From assembly GCA_022419385.1 (NCBI GenBank), contig JAJUBI010000003.1, positions 682,001 through 746,000 on the forward strand: a DNA stretch of 64,000 nucleotides. Reading direction: 5' to 3'. How positions within the stretch are numbered: position 1 is the stretch's first letter; every line of letters starts with the position of its first letter. The notes under the pieces were generated by a model that saw only the letters and a list, made by a program, of their open reading frames with translations, was not told the DNA's origin and ran no database searches. Shown piece by piece: positions 1 to 10,205 of the stretch. Position numbers and translations under genes: made by a program. The stretch comes from Paraconiothyrium sp. Pb-2020 (Eukaryota > Ascomycota > Dothideomycetes > Pleosporales > Didymosphaeriaceae).

Positions 1-1147
1 AGATGCAAGATCGGGAAAGAATTTAGATGCAGTGGGGCCAGTAGCTACAGTTGCTGCACCCGCAAGCTGTGCGTCCATGAGGTCCGGAAGACGGCCCAAG
101 TATGCGGCAACGGTGTCCCAAGATGCTTCGTGGCTAGCAGCGGTACCGAGCCTGGGTGTTATATGAAGGCTACCCATTACGACGTTGCGAGGCGCCGGGT
201 AATGCTTGATCACATACTCAGTTACAACGCCGTACTGGCCTGGCCCACCACCACGAAGAGCCCAAAACAAGTCCTGGTTCTGCACCGAGTTTGCAACGAG
301 GACCTCTCCAGTCGCAGTGGCTACTGTCACCTGAAGAACTTGGTTCGACGCCAGACCATAAGTTCGTGATAACGGTCCGTGGCCTCCGCCCTGGATGAGC
401 CACCAAGCCCAACACTCGGATCCTGTCCGGTTGTCACGACACGACCTTGGCTTGTTGCAAACTTGAGGACACTTCCCCACTGCTGGCCGCTGCCTACCAT
501 GATTACATCTTCGGCCGTTAGATTGCTATTATTTGAAGGCGTCCAGGCTGTATCGCGCTTGATGTTACGGAAAGGGCGAGTCCAAATGGCAAGTGAGTAC
601 GCGCCGCTTGATCTGAGAGCAGAGGGTCAATCATAAAGTCACGTCGCTCTATTACGATTGCTTACCTTCCATTCAAATCATGGCCAGTACCCTTCACCAC
701 AACTCGGATATTGCGTTCTGAAGCCCACTTCATGGCGTACGCCACATGCCCCGCTTCCGTCGCATTAACGATATACTGGGGAAACGCATCAATGTTGCAA
801 CCTCTCTTGATCGAGTATCCTGAGGCGTCGTTCGGCAAGCAAGTATTGTTCGCGTAGATCTGGTAGTCGATAGACTCAGGTTGCTGAGAGTGCCAGGTGC
901 CATTAGTCCATTTGTTTGTTGCAGTGTCGCAAGAGATGTGTGAGACAAATGTGCTGCCGGGCCAGCAGGCTGATGCAGCGGGAACAGTACGTAGTAGTGA
1001 GCTATTGATGGTGGCGTTCAGGGATTTCCAGTCACTGTTGGATGCCCAGGAGGCATCGTGAGGTGTCACTTTGCAGGTCGGTTCTGTTTGGTAGGGAATT
1101 GCACCTGCGCCTGCAAGGCCAAGTGTAAGGATCAGGAAGGAGTGCAT
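1..1147 (-). CDS. FAD-linked oxidoreductase, BBE-like (3' end off window, frameshifted)
   Basis: A secreted VAO/berberine-bridge-type flavin oxidase is read from the ATG at 1147. Exon 1 (1147-666) starts with a signal peptide (MHSFLILTLGLAGAGA) and ends in the FAD loop GTGHDLNGR. An intron at 665-613 (GTAAGC...CTCAG) splices in phase to SSGAYSLAIWT, the usual continuation. Exon 2 then shows the glycine-rich GGLIQGGGHGPLS region, the FWALRGGG motif and KHYPAPRN, and runs off the left edge. The His in GTGHD is the likely flavin attachment site; I see no second cysteine attachment motif. The frame breaks near 396-402: the GLGG and LIQGGGHG segments are in different frames, which fits one missing base. 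So this is either a recent pseudogene or an assembly indel. Substrate unknown; relatives oxidise alcohols, sugars or metabolite intermediates. Confidence 0.8.
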
Positions 1148-2153
1148 GCCCGCCAGGACAACAAAACAACGAGTGTGAGCAAGAGCGACAGACGTTTTGT
1201 ATAGGACTCGATGTAGGAGATCTGACGTTCTTATACCATTGGCACGACAATTCGATTCAGGTCTGCACCCACGAACGACAAAACTGCCGGCTCAAGCAGC
1301 GCCATTTGTTGGCTGAAAATCCCCGCACAGAGGATCTAACCTAGTCTGGAAGTCACGTGGGTGAATGCTAGTGTCTTGGCATACACACTGCCTGAGTATA
1401 TAGAGACACTACCCTAGGTAGATACCCACTTACTCATATCTCAATTCATTCATGTTTACCTCACCCCTTGCCAAATCCTAGATCATTGCGCGTCCTCGCA
1501 AGGCTTGCCGCCTCGAAGATCTAATGGTAGATTGAGGGTCGTCGATCAACATTTCTGGATTGAACCGCTGGTCAAACACTTCGTCGTCGTGAAGTTGACG
1601 GGGTGGTGCACGGTGCAAGATTTCTCGCTTAACTGCGTATTGATGCGTATTCTCTTAACCTCCATGGCTCTGCAATGGTAATCCCTGCATGACTGTCGGA
1701 TTCAGATGTGTAATTAAGTCTTACGGCCGCCGAGATAACGTTCAGAGAATAAACATTACTGTCCTGGACCGACACGCGTATATGAATGGGCATTTCACAC
1801 GCCTCAAATCGATTTAGACCATTCGATGCAGTGTCCGTGCCGCCGCATTGGTCTAGATCGTATTTGATTGGCCAGCAAAATGTAACGGTTCGATGTGAGC
1901 CCACATGAAGGGACAAGACGCTCTGCGCCACAAATGATTCTCAGGGCGATTAGCAATGCCTTATATCTCACGAGTTCAGAGATCGCGTGGGCGAATTTAG
2001 GTCATTATACTTCACTCGAGACATCAATTGTGGATTATCTAAACTGTTCGGCCGTCTCTTCTACCGCTACTTCAAACCAAAAGAGGTAAGTTTTAAACTG
2101 AACACGGCATCAGAGCGATGCCTTCTTGTACATGCCTGTATTCACACAACCAT
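1148..2153. other. intergenic, no gene seen
   Basis: About 1 kb upstream of the oxidase and downstream of the membrane-protein gene. It holds only short open frames without recognisable motifs. The octamer CCTAGGTA lies at 1414-1421. Confidence 0.5.
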
Positions 2154-3191
2154 CTATCCCAGATATTCTGTCCACCTAGGCTTGCTCGTACCATTGGCAT
2201 TGTAGTACCACAAATACCAGAATACGCCAAATACCAAGATCCTAAAGCAGAAATCAAACGCCAGTACATTTCTTGTGCCCAAGCCATGATCGCGACAAAG
2301 TAGAATATGCTTTCTGGTTGGCTTGAATGAATGCAACATCCACGCGAGCATAGATATCATGATTGACCATAGGAAGTACATCTGGCTGAAGCGGTAATTG
2401 AGACCATGTAGAACAGTGATAACAATGAAGACGCAGAGTGTTGAAAAGATAACACTTTGGTTGCGGCGCTCGAGGGCACGCACGGGATTATCATGCTCTG
2501 AAAGCACGAATGGTAAATAGATAAAGGCGGTCACGAAGTGGCCGGTGAGTCGGATGATGCGGAACTCCCATCTTCGCCACAGGATCTGGTCTGGCGGGAT
2601 GACTGCCAGGTCTACTAGAGCTAGGACACCGAGTTGCAGGAAGACTGCGATGGCACCGAATGCGCGTTCTGCCACTTGTAGTCGCTCATCGAGTTCTTCC
2701 GTATTATCAGCCCGTAGAGGCGATTCTTGATTGCTGTCGTTGCTGAATCTGGACAGTAAATCCATAATATCGCTCACGACAAAAACAGACAGGTAAAGTA
2801 GGCCCCAAGTCGTCGTCCATGGTAGTCCCTTACAGGCCAAGAGTTTTATCGTTTGTGGAAGCGCGCCAAGAATGAATACGAACCATCGCAGAAAGTCGGA
2901 CGTTTCGAGGTGTTGGAAACCGCCAGCCTCGCCAGCTCTTTCGCCCCTTCTTCGAGCAGCCATGACTAGCTTTGCTGCACGAAACGGACATCGAACATCG
3001 ACATAATAGAATGCAAAACGGACCAGAATCAACACAGCGTCGCAAGCGCAGACGATGGGAGAGCTCCGGAGATAGGTACGCAGGGAAAGATCGTAGCCGC
3101 AGACACGGCCTGCCGGTTGCATCATCGCGTTAATGGCCAATGGAGGGAGAGCCCAGAAAGCGCTCTGCCAGGAAACCTCGGATGAGCTCAT
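2154..3191 (-). CDS. multi-pass membrane protein, unrecognised
   Basis: One uninterrupted 345-residue frame starts at an ATG. It has several hydrophobic stretches: FWALPPLAINAMM near the N-terminus, SPIVCACDAVLILVRFAFYY, FLRWFVFILGALPQTIKLL, WGLLYLSVFVVSDIMDLL, FGAIAVFLQLGVLALVDLAV, and three or more in the C-terminal half ending YFLWSIMISMLAWML and FCFRILVFGVFWYLWYY. This predicts about eight transmembrane helices and no catalytic motif. The layout resembles the uncharacterised fungal multi-pass proteins common in Pezizomycotina, of which 58778-59985 is another, unrelated-looking example. An upstream exon with a signal peptide cannot be excluded. No function is assigned. Confidence 0.6.
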   Translation of the reverse strand: MSSSEVSWQSAFWALPPLAINAMMQPAGRVCGYDLSLRTYLRSSPIVCACDAVLILVRFAFYYVDVRCPFRAAKLVMAARRRGERAGEAGGFQHLETSDFLRWFVFILGALPQTIKLLACKGLPWTTTWGLLYLSVFVVSDIMDLLSRFSNDSNQESPLRADNTEELDERLQVAERAFGAIAVFLQLGVLALVDLAVIPPDQILWRRWEFRIIRLTGHFVTAFIYLPFVLSEHDNPVRALERRNQSVIFSTLCVFIVITVLHGLNYRFSQMYFLWSIMISMLAWMLHSFKPTRKHILLCRDHGLGTRNVLAFDFCFRILVFGVFWYLWYYNANGTSKPRWTEYLG

Positions 3192-3536
3192 TCTATTGAG
3201 GGAACAAAGGTAGTCATCAGGTGCAGATAAGCAGTAGGGTTTGGCTGATTGAGATGGCGGGTGTCTGCCTTGATTTTCGTCAGTTTCAGATTACAGCGCG
3301 GCGCGCTAAGGATGACATGTAGAGGTCACATGGGCTTGCTGCAGCTCCAGGAGAATTCCCAAGCGACTAAACTGAATATGCTCGTATCTCGAGAAGACGA
3401 TGAAGACCTTGGTAACGCTAGCAGACACGCTAATGGTCATTAGCATGCAGCAAGTCGCATTAGCGTGCTTAATCATTGTTGTAGGCTTCTGTGATAATTT
3501 CGAACGCTACCTAGGTATACCGGTAAACCATGTTAG
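3192..3536. other. intergenic
   Basis: Spacer between the membrane-protein start and the HET remnant. It contains the palindromic decamer TACCTAGGTA at 3508-3517. No gene seen. Confidence 0.4.
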
Positions 3537-4193
3537 TTATCTTAGGTGTGAGCTTATTAGGGATATATCGCAGCCGCACGCTGCGCCTTGGAGAGGCAAT
3601 AAAAAGCGTAGTGCTGCGCCTGAAAAAGGCAACCGAAAATAATTTTGTATGCACGCTGATTTTGTTCTAGAAGATAAATCATTGCTACATGTGCTGGCCT
3701 TACCTTGGTTAGGTAGAGGATTTTTATCCACATAGATGTCATTATGATAAGGGTATGTTTCTAATGTAGGTTCTCTAAGATACAGATGGATTATGGGGTT
3801 TCGTACGCTTTCCAGAAAGTCGCAGAGATTCTGCGTTATCCCCAGCTGCTGGCCATTCACAAAGATAGTCTTCTTGTGTGCAGAGTCACCCCAAAAATAA
3901 GACCGCGCGTGGAATTCGAGTTGATCGGTAAGGGGAGCTTCGATCATATTGAGATTGAGTTTCCCGTCATTCAGCAAGGGGCTGATCGAGATCAGTCGGA
4001 TGTTTGTCCGACCAAGTGGCAAGTATCGGAGTGAACACGTTTCGCCGTTTATTTGCGTTGTCTCCATGGAATCGTTGGTTTCGATAGTCGGCGTCTGGGC
4101 AGTTCTTACATCGAGATTCATCTCGCCTTTGAGCAGGCGCTTTCCAAGGGCAACGGACGACCTCGACTGCTGACCATGATCTGGGGCATGCAT
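3537..4193 (-). pseudogene. HET-domain fragment (heterokaryon incompatibility type)
   Basis: The open frame from the ATG at 4193 carries the first half of a HET domain: LRYLPLGRTNIRLISI, then SYFWGD (usual SY.WGD), then TIFVNGQQLGITQNLCDFLESVR. In intact HET proteins the next block is WIDAICINQ. Here the matching IYVDK is followed by unrelated sequence, while a better continuation (AHVAMIYLLEQNQ, usual QVAMM..IY) sits in another frame at about 3600-3700, so a frame change lies near 3690-3730. The frame ends after 218 residues with no C-terminal region. HET proteins trigger non-self cell death in fungi; this copy looks like a dead relic, perhaps truncated further by rearrangement. Confidence 0.6.
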
Positions 4194-4402
4194 TGTGGCT
4201 ATTTCACTTGTAATGGACAACCAACTCTGTTCGGGTCCTAGATGTGAGTTCAAAAACAAGAGAATGATGTTTAAGTACTGTGTTATCTATCCTCGAGTCA
4301 GCATGCAGCCAGTGAATAGTGCTACTTTCGAGGATAGCGCCTGTATGTGAATGCCATTCCCTATCAGTTCCCGTCGCGGTCGCGCAGTTGGTGCTGTCAA
4401 AT

Positions 4403-4640
4403 CTACGATCCGTTGCGCTTGAGTTTCTCTGCTAGCGCAGAGCCCTTAACTTCGTCAATGTCCGCAATAGTCACCCTTGCACCAGCATTTGCAAACAACA
4501 GGACAGCCTCGCATCCGACACCTGTAGCGCCGCCAGTAGCGAGGACATGCTTTCCTATTCCAGTCTCGATTGCGCGGTCAATGTTGTATTCCTTCACGGT
4601 CTTGTATGTTGTTGAGCCCTGCTCGAGGCTTCTCAACTTA
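4403..4640 (-). pseudogene. short-chain dehydrogenase N-terminal fragment
   Basis: A frame without any ATG encodes the first Rossmann unit of an SDR: IGKHVLATGGATGVG (dinucleotide loop TGxxxGxG) followed by ARVTIADIDEVKGSALAEKL. It stops directly after this beta-alpha-beta unit, and no Asn-Ser-Tyr-Lys catalytic region follows in any frame. A complete SDR is about 250-300 residues; only about 70 residual codons are left. I read it as a truncated relic of a TGGATGIG-type SDR. Confidence 0.5.
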
Positions 4641-4882
4641 GTGGACGAAGAATGAAGCGGCGCAACAAAGCGCAAAGCAGAGCTCGCATCATATGTCCCT
4701 TGAAACTTCGGACGTGCTCTACGAGGACATCGCAGATGTAAGGCCCGATCAACATGCGCTAGACTGGATTCTATGTGGGGTAATGGTATGCGACAAGGGT
4801 GTGGAAAATGTAGGAGGATGGATGGAAGTGAAGACGGCGATGCAGCGTTTGACTGCAGTGCGTAATGGCTCAGTGCTATCAA

Positions 4883-5784
4883 GCAGCTAAATATATACTA
4901 AAGGTAGATCCTAGGCATCACTACTTAACAGAACCCCAACAAGTCACCACGAAAGCTATTCCCACGAAAGCTATTCCCACGAAGATGCATGGATTGCCTA
5001 ACAGCACGTGGTCAAAATGCCGAAAGCAGACCATGTGGGGTAACTATTTCCGCATTGGTTAGACGCTCTTGGAATTGCAGCAGATCCTAGTAGAGTAATC
5101 TTTGGGCAAGCGAGCGCCCTGGGCAAGTGAGTGCCTCGCAAAAACACACACTCGTACGAGAAATTCTCAGCGTTTTGACAAAGATAACTTCACAACAAAA
5201 GAATGTTTACTCATGATTTAAGGCAGGTAGTTTTCCTTACTATAGGTATCCATCTTGGTACTTTCATAGAGTAACTTCTTATAAAGTGGTAGCTTACAGC
5301 CTCAGCTCTATCTTTTGTATAGGATTTTAGGGGCAAAAGCTGCAATTCTCAGCAATCTAGCTGCACAATCTTATAGAATCAAGGATAAAACCGTGAAAGC
5401 TAGACAGAAAATCTCAACGCCTTTCTTCGTCTTTGCGCATTCAATCTATATAGAAAACACCCTGTTATGTAATGCTTTCTTTTTGTGCTTAAATATGTGA
5501 CTTTTCGTCCATTTCGGCCGATTTCCGCCTACTTTTGAGGCTCTCGCTTCCCTAAAGATTACTCTATGTGTCCAGCCACTCCAGCGTCCAGCTTATTCTG
5601 ACGCCCGGGGCCCAGAGACAGGATGTAAGTGCTATTGGGATGCATCGTGGCTGGCTGTTCCGGGATCCGGAATCGAGTGCGGGGCCCCACACCCAGTCCC
5701 CGGATCGCAATCCATACCCCACGAGAGCTCTGCATCTTTTCCTTACTTTGCTTCCGCTTCAATCTTGCGACGTGAATCCACAGT
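4883..5784. other. intergenic, AT-rich with short repeats
   Basis: No gene seen. A 15-bp unit CACGAAAGCTATTCC is repeated 2.4 times at 4948-4983. A 17-bp unit starting GGGCAAG is duplicated at 5104-5137, the copies differing mainly by C/T. The stretch 5150-5520 is AT-rich. Confidence 0.5.
4948..4983. repeat. 15-bp tandem repeat, 2.4 copies
   Basis: The unit CACGAAAGCTATTCC occurs perfectly at 4948-4962 and 4963-4977, then six bases of a third copy. Confidence 0.85.
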
Positions 5785-6249
5785 ATGCTGGAGACTCCGC
5801 CCAGCTCTATCTCGGGGCCGCGCCGGCCTGCTGACACTGATCTCCCGGCCAGCAAATCTCACAGGTGCCCCAAGTGCCCCAAAGTCTTCAGAAGAAGCGA
5901 GCACTGCGCGAGACAGGAACTTGCCCACAAAAGGAGTGACCCTTCGAATGTCAATTCTGGCACAAGACCTATACTCAAGGATATGCCTCCCGGCTCCCGT
6001 GACAGCCATCGCGCGCGAAATGTCTTTTTGACATGACGCCTTCGTCCTTGCAGGGACCTCGCGGAGCGCCCCGAGAAGACCATGCACACCGAACAGTACA
6101 AGACACTCACAGACTCCAATGCCCCTCGCGGACCAAGCCGCCGTGACATTGACTCTCGCACGCATTCACAGCAAAGTTGGAACACCATCTTTGTGTATGA
6201 TTTTGCAATCTCCTCTGCCAACCTTTCCAAGATGCAGACATTGTAGCCG
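5785..6249 (+). pseudogene. C2H2 zinc-finger protein remnant
   Basis: From the ATG at 5785 the frame gives a proline/serine-rich lead and then a fungal-type C2H2 finger, HRCPKCPKVFRRSEHCAR. The next residue should be the first zinc histidine (RHE) but is glutamine (CAG), followed by ELAHKR. A second finger start, PFECQFWHKTY, follows directly but in another frame (codons from 5940); its second cysteine is Trp, and the frame soon stops. Downstream, from about 6107, a further frame (LTDSNAPRGPSRRDID) may be remnant coding. Pairs of fingers of this kind sit at the N-terminus of fungal regulators. With a lost ligand, a frameshift and early stops this copy should not bind zinc normally. Confidence 0.6.
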
Positions 6250-6333
6250 TCGCGAAGAAACACCCACGGCGAAACGCTATGAGACACGAAAAAAAAAGAT
6301 ACTGTACGCCACACGAGCTTCTCGATTCTCACC

Positions 6334-7776
6334 TCACCTTGTGTCTACGACTTGGCCATTAGACTTGATGTTGTACTCCTTGCGGAAATCATGCATGATC
6401 CTGTGTATACTCTGCGCACGTTGTTATTAATCGAAGGTTGTGCAGGCCAGGTGGACTTACGGTTGCCATTTCCTGCGTGATTGCCGGGTCATTCCGAGCT
6501 TTGGTTAGCAAACGGAAAAATTCGTCCTGCTCTGCCGTCTCGCCATCTTGCCAGAGCAGACGCATGTTGGCACTCGAGGTGGGATTCACTACGTCTTTGT
6601 ACTTTTGCCGTCGTACCTCGCTGTAGCGATCGAGAATCGTTTCATCCGCAAGACCTTTGTGAATTCCGACGAGGCAGTCGGAGAGATTGCCTACATCAAC
6701 AAGACCACCCGTGAGACCCAATCCCCCACTGCCAATTGGATCAGTTGTGCAAGGGAGAGGTTTTTTTGGGATACCTACAAGGGGTTGCAAAGATGTGCAG
6801 CATCTGCTGCGAGCAAGAATCGGCCCTCTCTCATGCTCTTCGCTAATCGCTGATGCACCTTATAAGGACTGATATTGACGACCTTGAATTTATCCGGATC
6901 TGGGTGGCCAGGTAGCAAGGCCTTGTATTTGGCTGGCTGTCGGGCAATGTACTCTTCCCGGGTCAAGCCTGGAACCTCACCATATGTAATTCGAAGCAAA
7001 CCGTCAGTCTGGATTCTGGCAATCATTGACCAGTGGTCTTTATCGACTAGAAAAGCTGAATCATCACCCCAGCCGGCTGAGGCCATGTCGGGGTAATATG
7101 CCTAAAATTTTCTCTGAGCCCGGTTCTCCCTACAAAGGTGGAAGACCTACGTTTGTGGCGACGATCTGTTGGTCCCAGGTCATGCCGGGAAATTCCAAGT
7201 CTCCGAACAGCGATCGCCGTATCTGACTGTTTGCTCCGTCACAACAACCCAATATAGTCGGCAAGACGATTCTCTCCCTCAGCCGTAACGACATGTATCC
7301 AAGCCCTCGATGCATCTTGACCGATACTGGTGACCTTGTGGCCCCAGAGGACCTCGGCGTTTTCATCTTTGGTGATGCGGCCGTAAAGAATTTTAGCTAA
7401 GCCGTTCAGCGGCAAGCACACCATGCGCTCCTGTTCAGGTATGTTTTCGATGTCAATCTGACCTAGCAGAGTCCCATCAAGTTTGCGCCACGATACGGAG
7501 TTGTCGACCCGGAACCCAGCGGCGAGAATCTCGTCAAAGACGCCAGCCCTGATGAATTCATACTGTGCCGGCCACGCATAGTGCGTGGCGCGAGGTGCCT
7601 CATCCAAGGTTTCGGCCATGTCGACCAGGGTAGTTTTGATGCCCTGTTGACTGAGAATCAAGGAAAGCAGCAGACCAGATGGCCCGGCGCCCACGACAAT
7701 GACCTAATAGCTCGTTAATGAGCCGTAGTCATAGGCTGGTTCGATAGCATTTGGATACCTTTGCGATGTGAGTCAT
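6334..7776 (-). CDS. FAD-dependent monooxygenase (phenol hydroxylase-like), one frameshift
   Basis: Class A flavoprotein hydroxylase of about 412 residues in five exons: 7776-7759, 7703-7151, 7101-6779, 6728-6461 and 6411-6334, all with GT-AG introns. Motifs in order: VIVVGAGPSGL (FAD dinucleotide loop, joined across intron 1), CDGANSQIRRSLFG (DG motif), AYYPDM after intron 2, then LLAADAAHLCNPFGGLGLTGG (GD motif, joined across intron 3) and ILDRYSEVRRQKY. Such enzymes hydroxylate aromatic or polyketide substrates using NAD(P)H and O2. Between DYI and GCDGANS near 7245-7255 there is one extra base, producing a stop in the first frame; all other phases fit. So it is a very young pseudogene or an assembly error. 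Its start faces a P450 gene 432 bp away, suggesting shared control. Confidence 0.8.
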
Positions 7777-8208
7777 CTTGTCTGTTCGAAAGGCGGTCCA
7801 GAGGCTTCTTTCAGCACTTTGATCACGTGTTATTGTGCACCGTTTATGGTCGAGAGGCTTTGTTTGCGAAAAGTTTGTATTTATGCAGAACGCAAACCAA
7901 CCTTCGCGATATAAGGAGACGCATCTACTACTCATTAACTAAGATCGAAGGACATGACTATCGTGATGTGGGGTATCGCTCAAATAAGCGCAGTGTTCCC
8001 CACACCCTCCTGGTCAGGGTTTGGGATGAGGGGCGCGCAGGCCCGCCACCTAGGCAGTGAGCTCAGATAATTCGAACAGGCACTTCGATGTTAGGAAAAC
8101 GGCTGTGTACGTTTCATTTAGGGACTGCTGCACGACGTCGGCACTGAAAAGTACGACCCGTCCTTCCCGTCTGACCCCAAACTTCAATTGACCCCGAACT
8201 ACGTTTCA
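7777..8208. promoter_or_regulatory. divergent promoter, monooxygenase / P450
   Basis: 432 bp separate the two outward-facing start codons. No TATA box or clear palindromic Zn2Cys6 site stands out. The shared position suggests, but does not show, co-regulation. Confidence 0.4.
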
Positions 8209-10205
8209 ATGGCTACTCTCGACTTCCTCCTATCGCGCCATGCCCTACTCTCGCTCATGTTTTTGATTGTTGCTGCGGTGTACTATGTTAGCTTCAAGGC
8301 TAAGGGCAGATACAAGTATCCGCCGGGTCCTCGAGGCTTGCCCATCTTCGGCAATCTCTTCCAATTGCCCCCCAGTTATCCCGGTCCTCAGCTGGCAAAG
8401 TGGTCCGAGCAGTATGGAGAACTGTAGGTGGCGGGACATTTGTGAGGCAGAAACCGGGCTAATTCGCCATCTTCAGCTTCACATTGCAACTGGGGTCAAC
8501 GAAATGGGTTTTTCTCAATTCCATGAAGGCTGCCCGGGAGCTCCTGGACCAGCGCGGTAAGCTGTACATCAGCAGGCCTGACTTTGCCATAACCCAAGAT
8601 GTGCTCTCGGGGGGCAATCGGATTGTCATGATGCCTTATAGCCAAAGATGGAGAAACCTAAGGAAGATTATGCATCAACTGCTCATGGCGAGCAACGTTA
8701 GTGAAGTTCGCGTCGCATTAGGCACAGTAGCTAACAGCTCGTCCAGTCGGACACGTACAAGCCATTCCAGGAAGTGGAGTCGAAAGCGCTGATATGGGAA
8801 CTTCTTCATCGTCCGTCCGAGTTCTATCTGCATGGCGCCCGTTACGCCAATTCAGGTTCGCACGCAAGAAAGAACCCAAACCATCATGTAACTTCACTGA
8901 TTCGAGGATGCATACAGTCATTTTCTCTGTGTGAGTCAATATCGTAACCGTCCGGTCAAGATATATAAATCGGAACTGACATGATCTTACAGAGTCTTCG
9001 GCCGGAGGACAAGCATGCGCGACGAGAATGTAAAGCTGCTCTTTTCGACGATCGACGACTTTATGGATTCGCAGAAATCCCCATCTGCTAGCTTGATCGA
9101 ACAATTTCCTTGGGTGGCACGCAACCTGCCAAAGCAGTTGCAGTGGTGGAGGCCAAGGGCCGAAAGAGTGTTCAAGAAGACAGTAGGGTGAGTGCTACGT
9201 CTCTAGCATTAACATGCGTGATAACTCCAGAGCTGACAGGCTCCTTCTTCAGAGTCTACGCCTCTTTTTTGGACGATCTCGAACGCCGGGTTCAAGCAGG
9301 CCAGGATCCACAATGCTTTGCCAGAGACATGGGAATTTTAGCCTCAAAGTACGACTTTGACGATGCGCAGAAGTATTTCTGCGGTGAGTGAGGTAGCAGA
9401 ACAAGTGGCTCAGCAGTATTACTGACAAGGTCTGTAGCTGGCTCCATCATAGAGGCTGGGAGCGACACGACGCGTAACCAGATCAATATTCTACTGGCTG
9501 CCGCGGCGAAATATCCGGCGTGGGTCAAGACTGCGCAAGAGCATCTAGACAAGGTTTGCGGAAACGCCGAGCGACTCCCAGGGTTCGAGGTACGTACTTG
9601 TCCTCCAGTCCCTTCCGTAGACCTAACAGTTGCAGGACTACGCGAATCTCCCATACATCGTTGCCGTTATCAAAGAGAGTCTACGATGGCGTCCCAATCT
9701 GACAGCGTCTGGCACCCCTCGTACACTCATCGAGGACGACTCTTACAAGGGGTACAATTTCGAGAAGGGCACCGTAGTAACCTACAATCATTTCAGTATA
9801 TGCCATGACGAAAGAGAGTTCCCCGAGAATGAGAAGTTTAAGCCAGAGCGCTTCATGAACGAGGACCTCTACGACCTGTTGAAGGGCCACATCGGTTTCG
9901 GAGCGGGTACGTAGCGCTTGCAACTTACTCGGACTCTCTCGCTGAATTAACTGTTTATAGGGAGACGTATATGCCCAGGATGGCACCTGGCCACGCGCAA
10001 CATGTTCATCGCTTTCTCGCGGATTCTATACTGTTTCAAGTTCGCGGAGTATGCGGATGCGCCCATCGATGATTATCACATTGATCCATTGGCGCATTAC
10101 CACTCGCCATTCAAGATTAAGATCGCGCCGCGTAGCCCTGGGCATATCAGTTTGATAGAGAAGGAGTGCAAACAGCTCGGGAAGGAGCTGGAGATGCTAG
10201 CTTGA
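8209..10205 (+). CDS. cytochrome P450 monooxygenase
   Basis: Intact 516-residue microsomal P450 in nine exons: 8209-8423, 8477-8696, 8747-8855, 8918-8930, 8993-9187, 9253-9383, 9438-9589, 9636-9906 and 9961-10205. All phases agree; exon 4 is only 13 nt. The protein has an N-terminal membrane anchor (HALLSLMFLIVAAVYYV), a proline hinge (YPPGPRGLPIFGN), the I-helix AGSIIEAGSDTT, the ExxR segment KESLRWRP, FKPERF and the heme loop FGAGRRICPG with thiolate Cys about residue 440. The overall style resembles fungal CYPs of the O-methylsterigmatocystin oxidoreductase type, but the substrate is unknown. The start is the ATG at 8209. It is divergent from the FAD monooxygenase, so both may modify the same compound. 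Confidence 0.9.

Noticed and set aside
1629..1931. 100-codon minus-strand frame between the oxidase and membrane-protein genes
   Set aside because: No recognisable motif and no clear exon partners; kept as intergenic.
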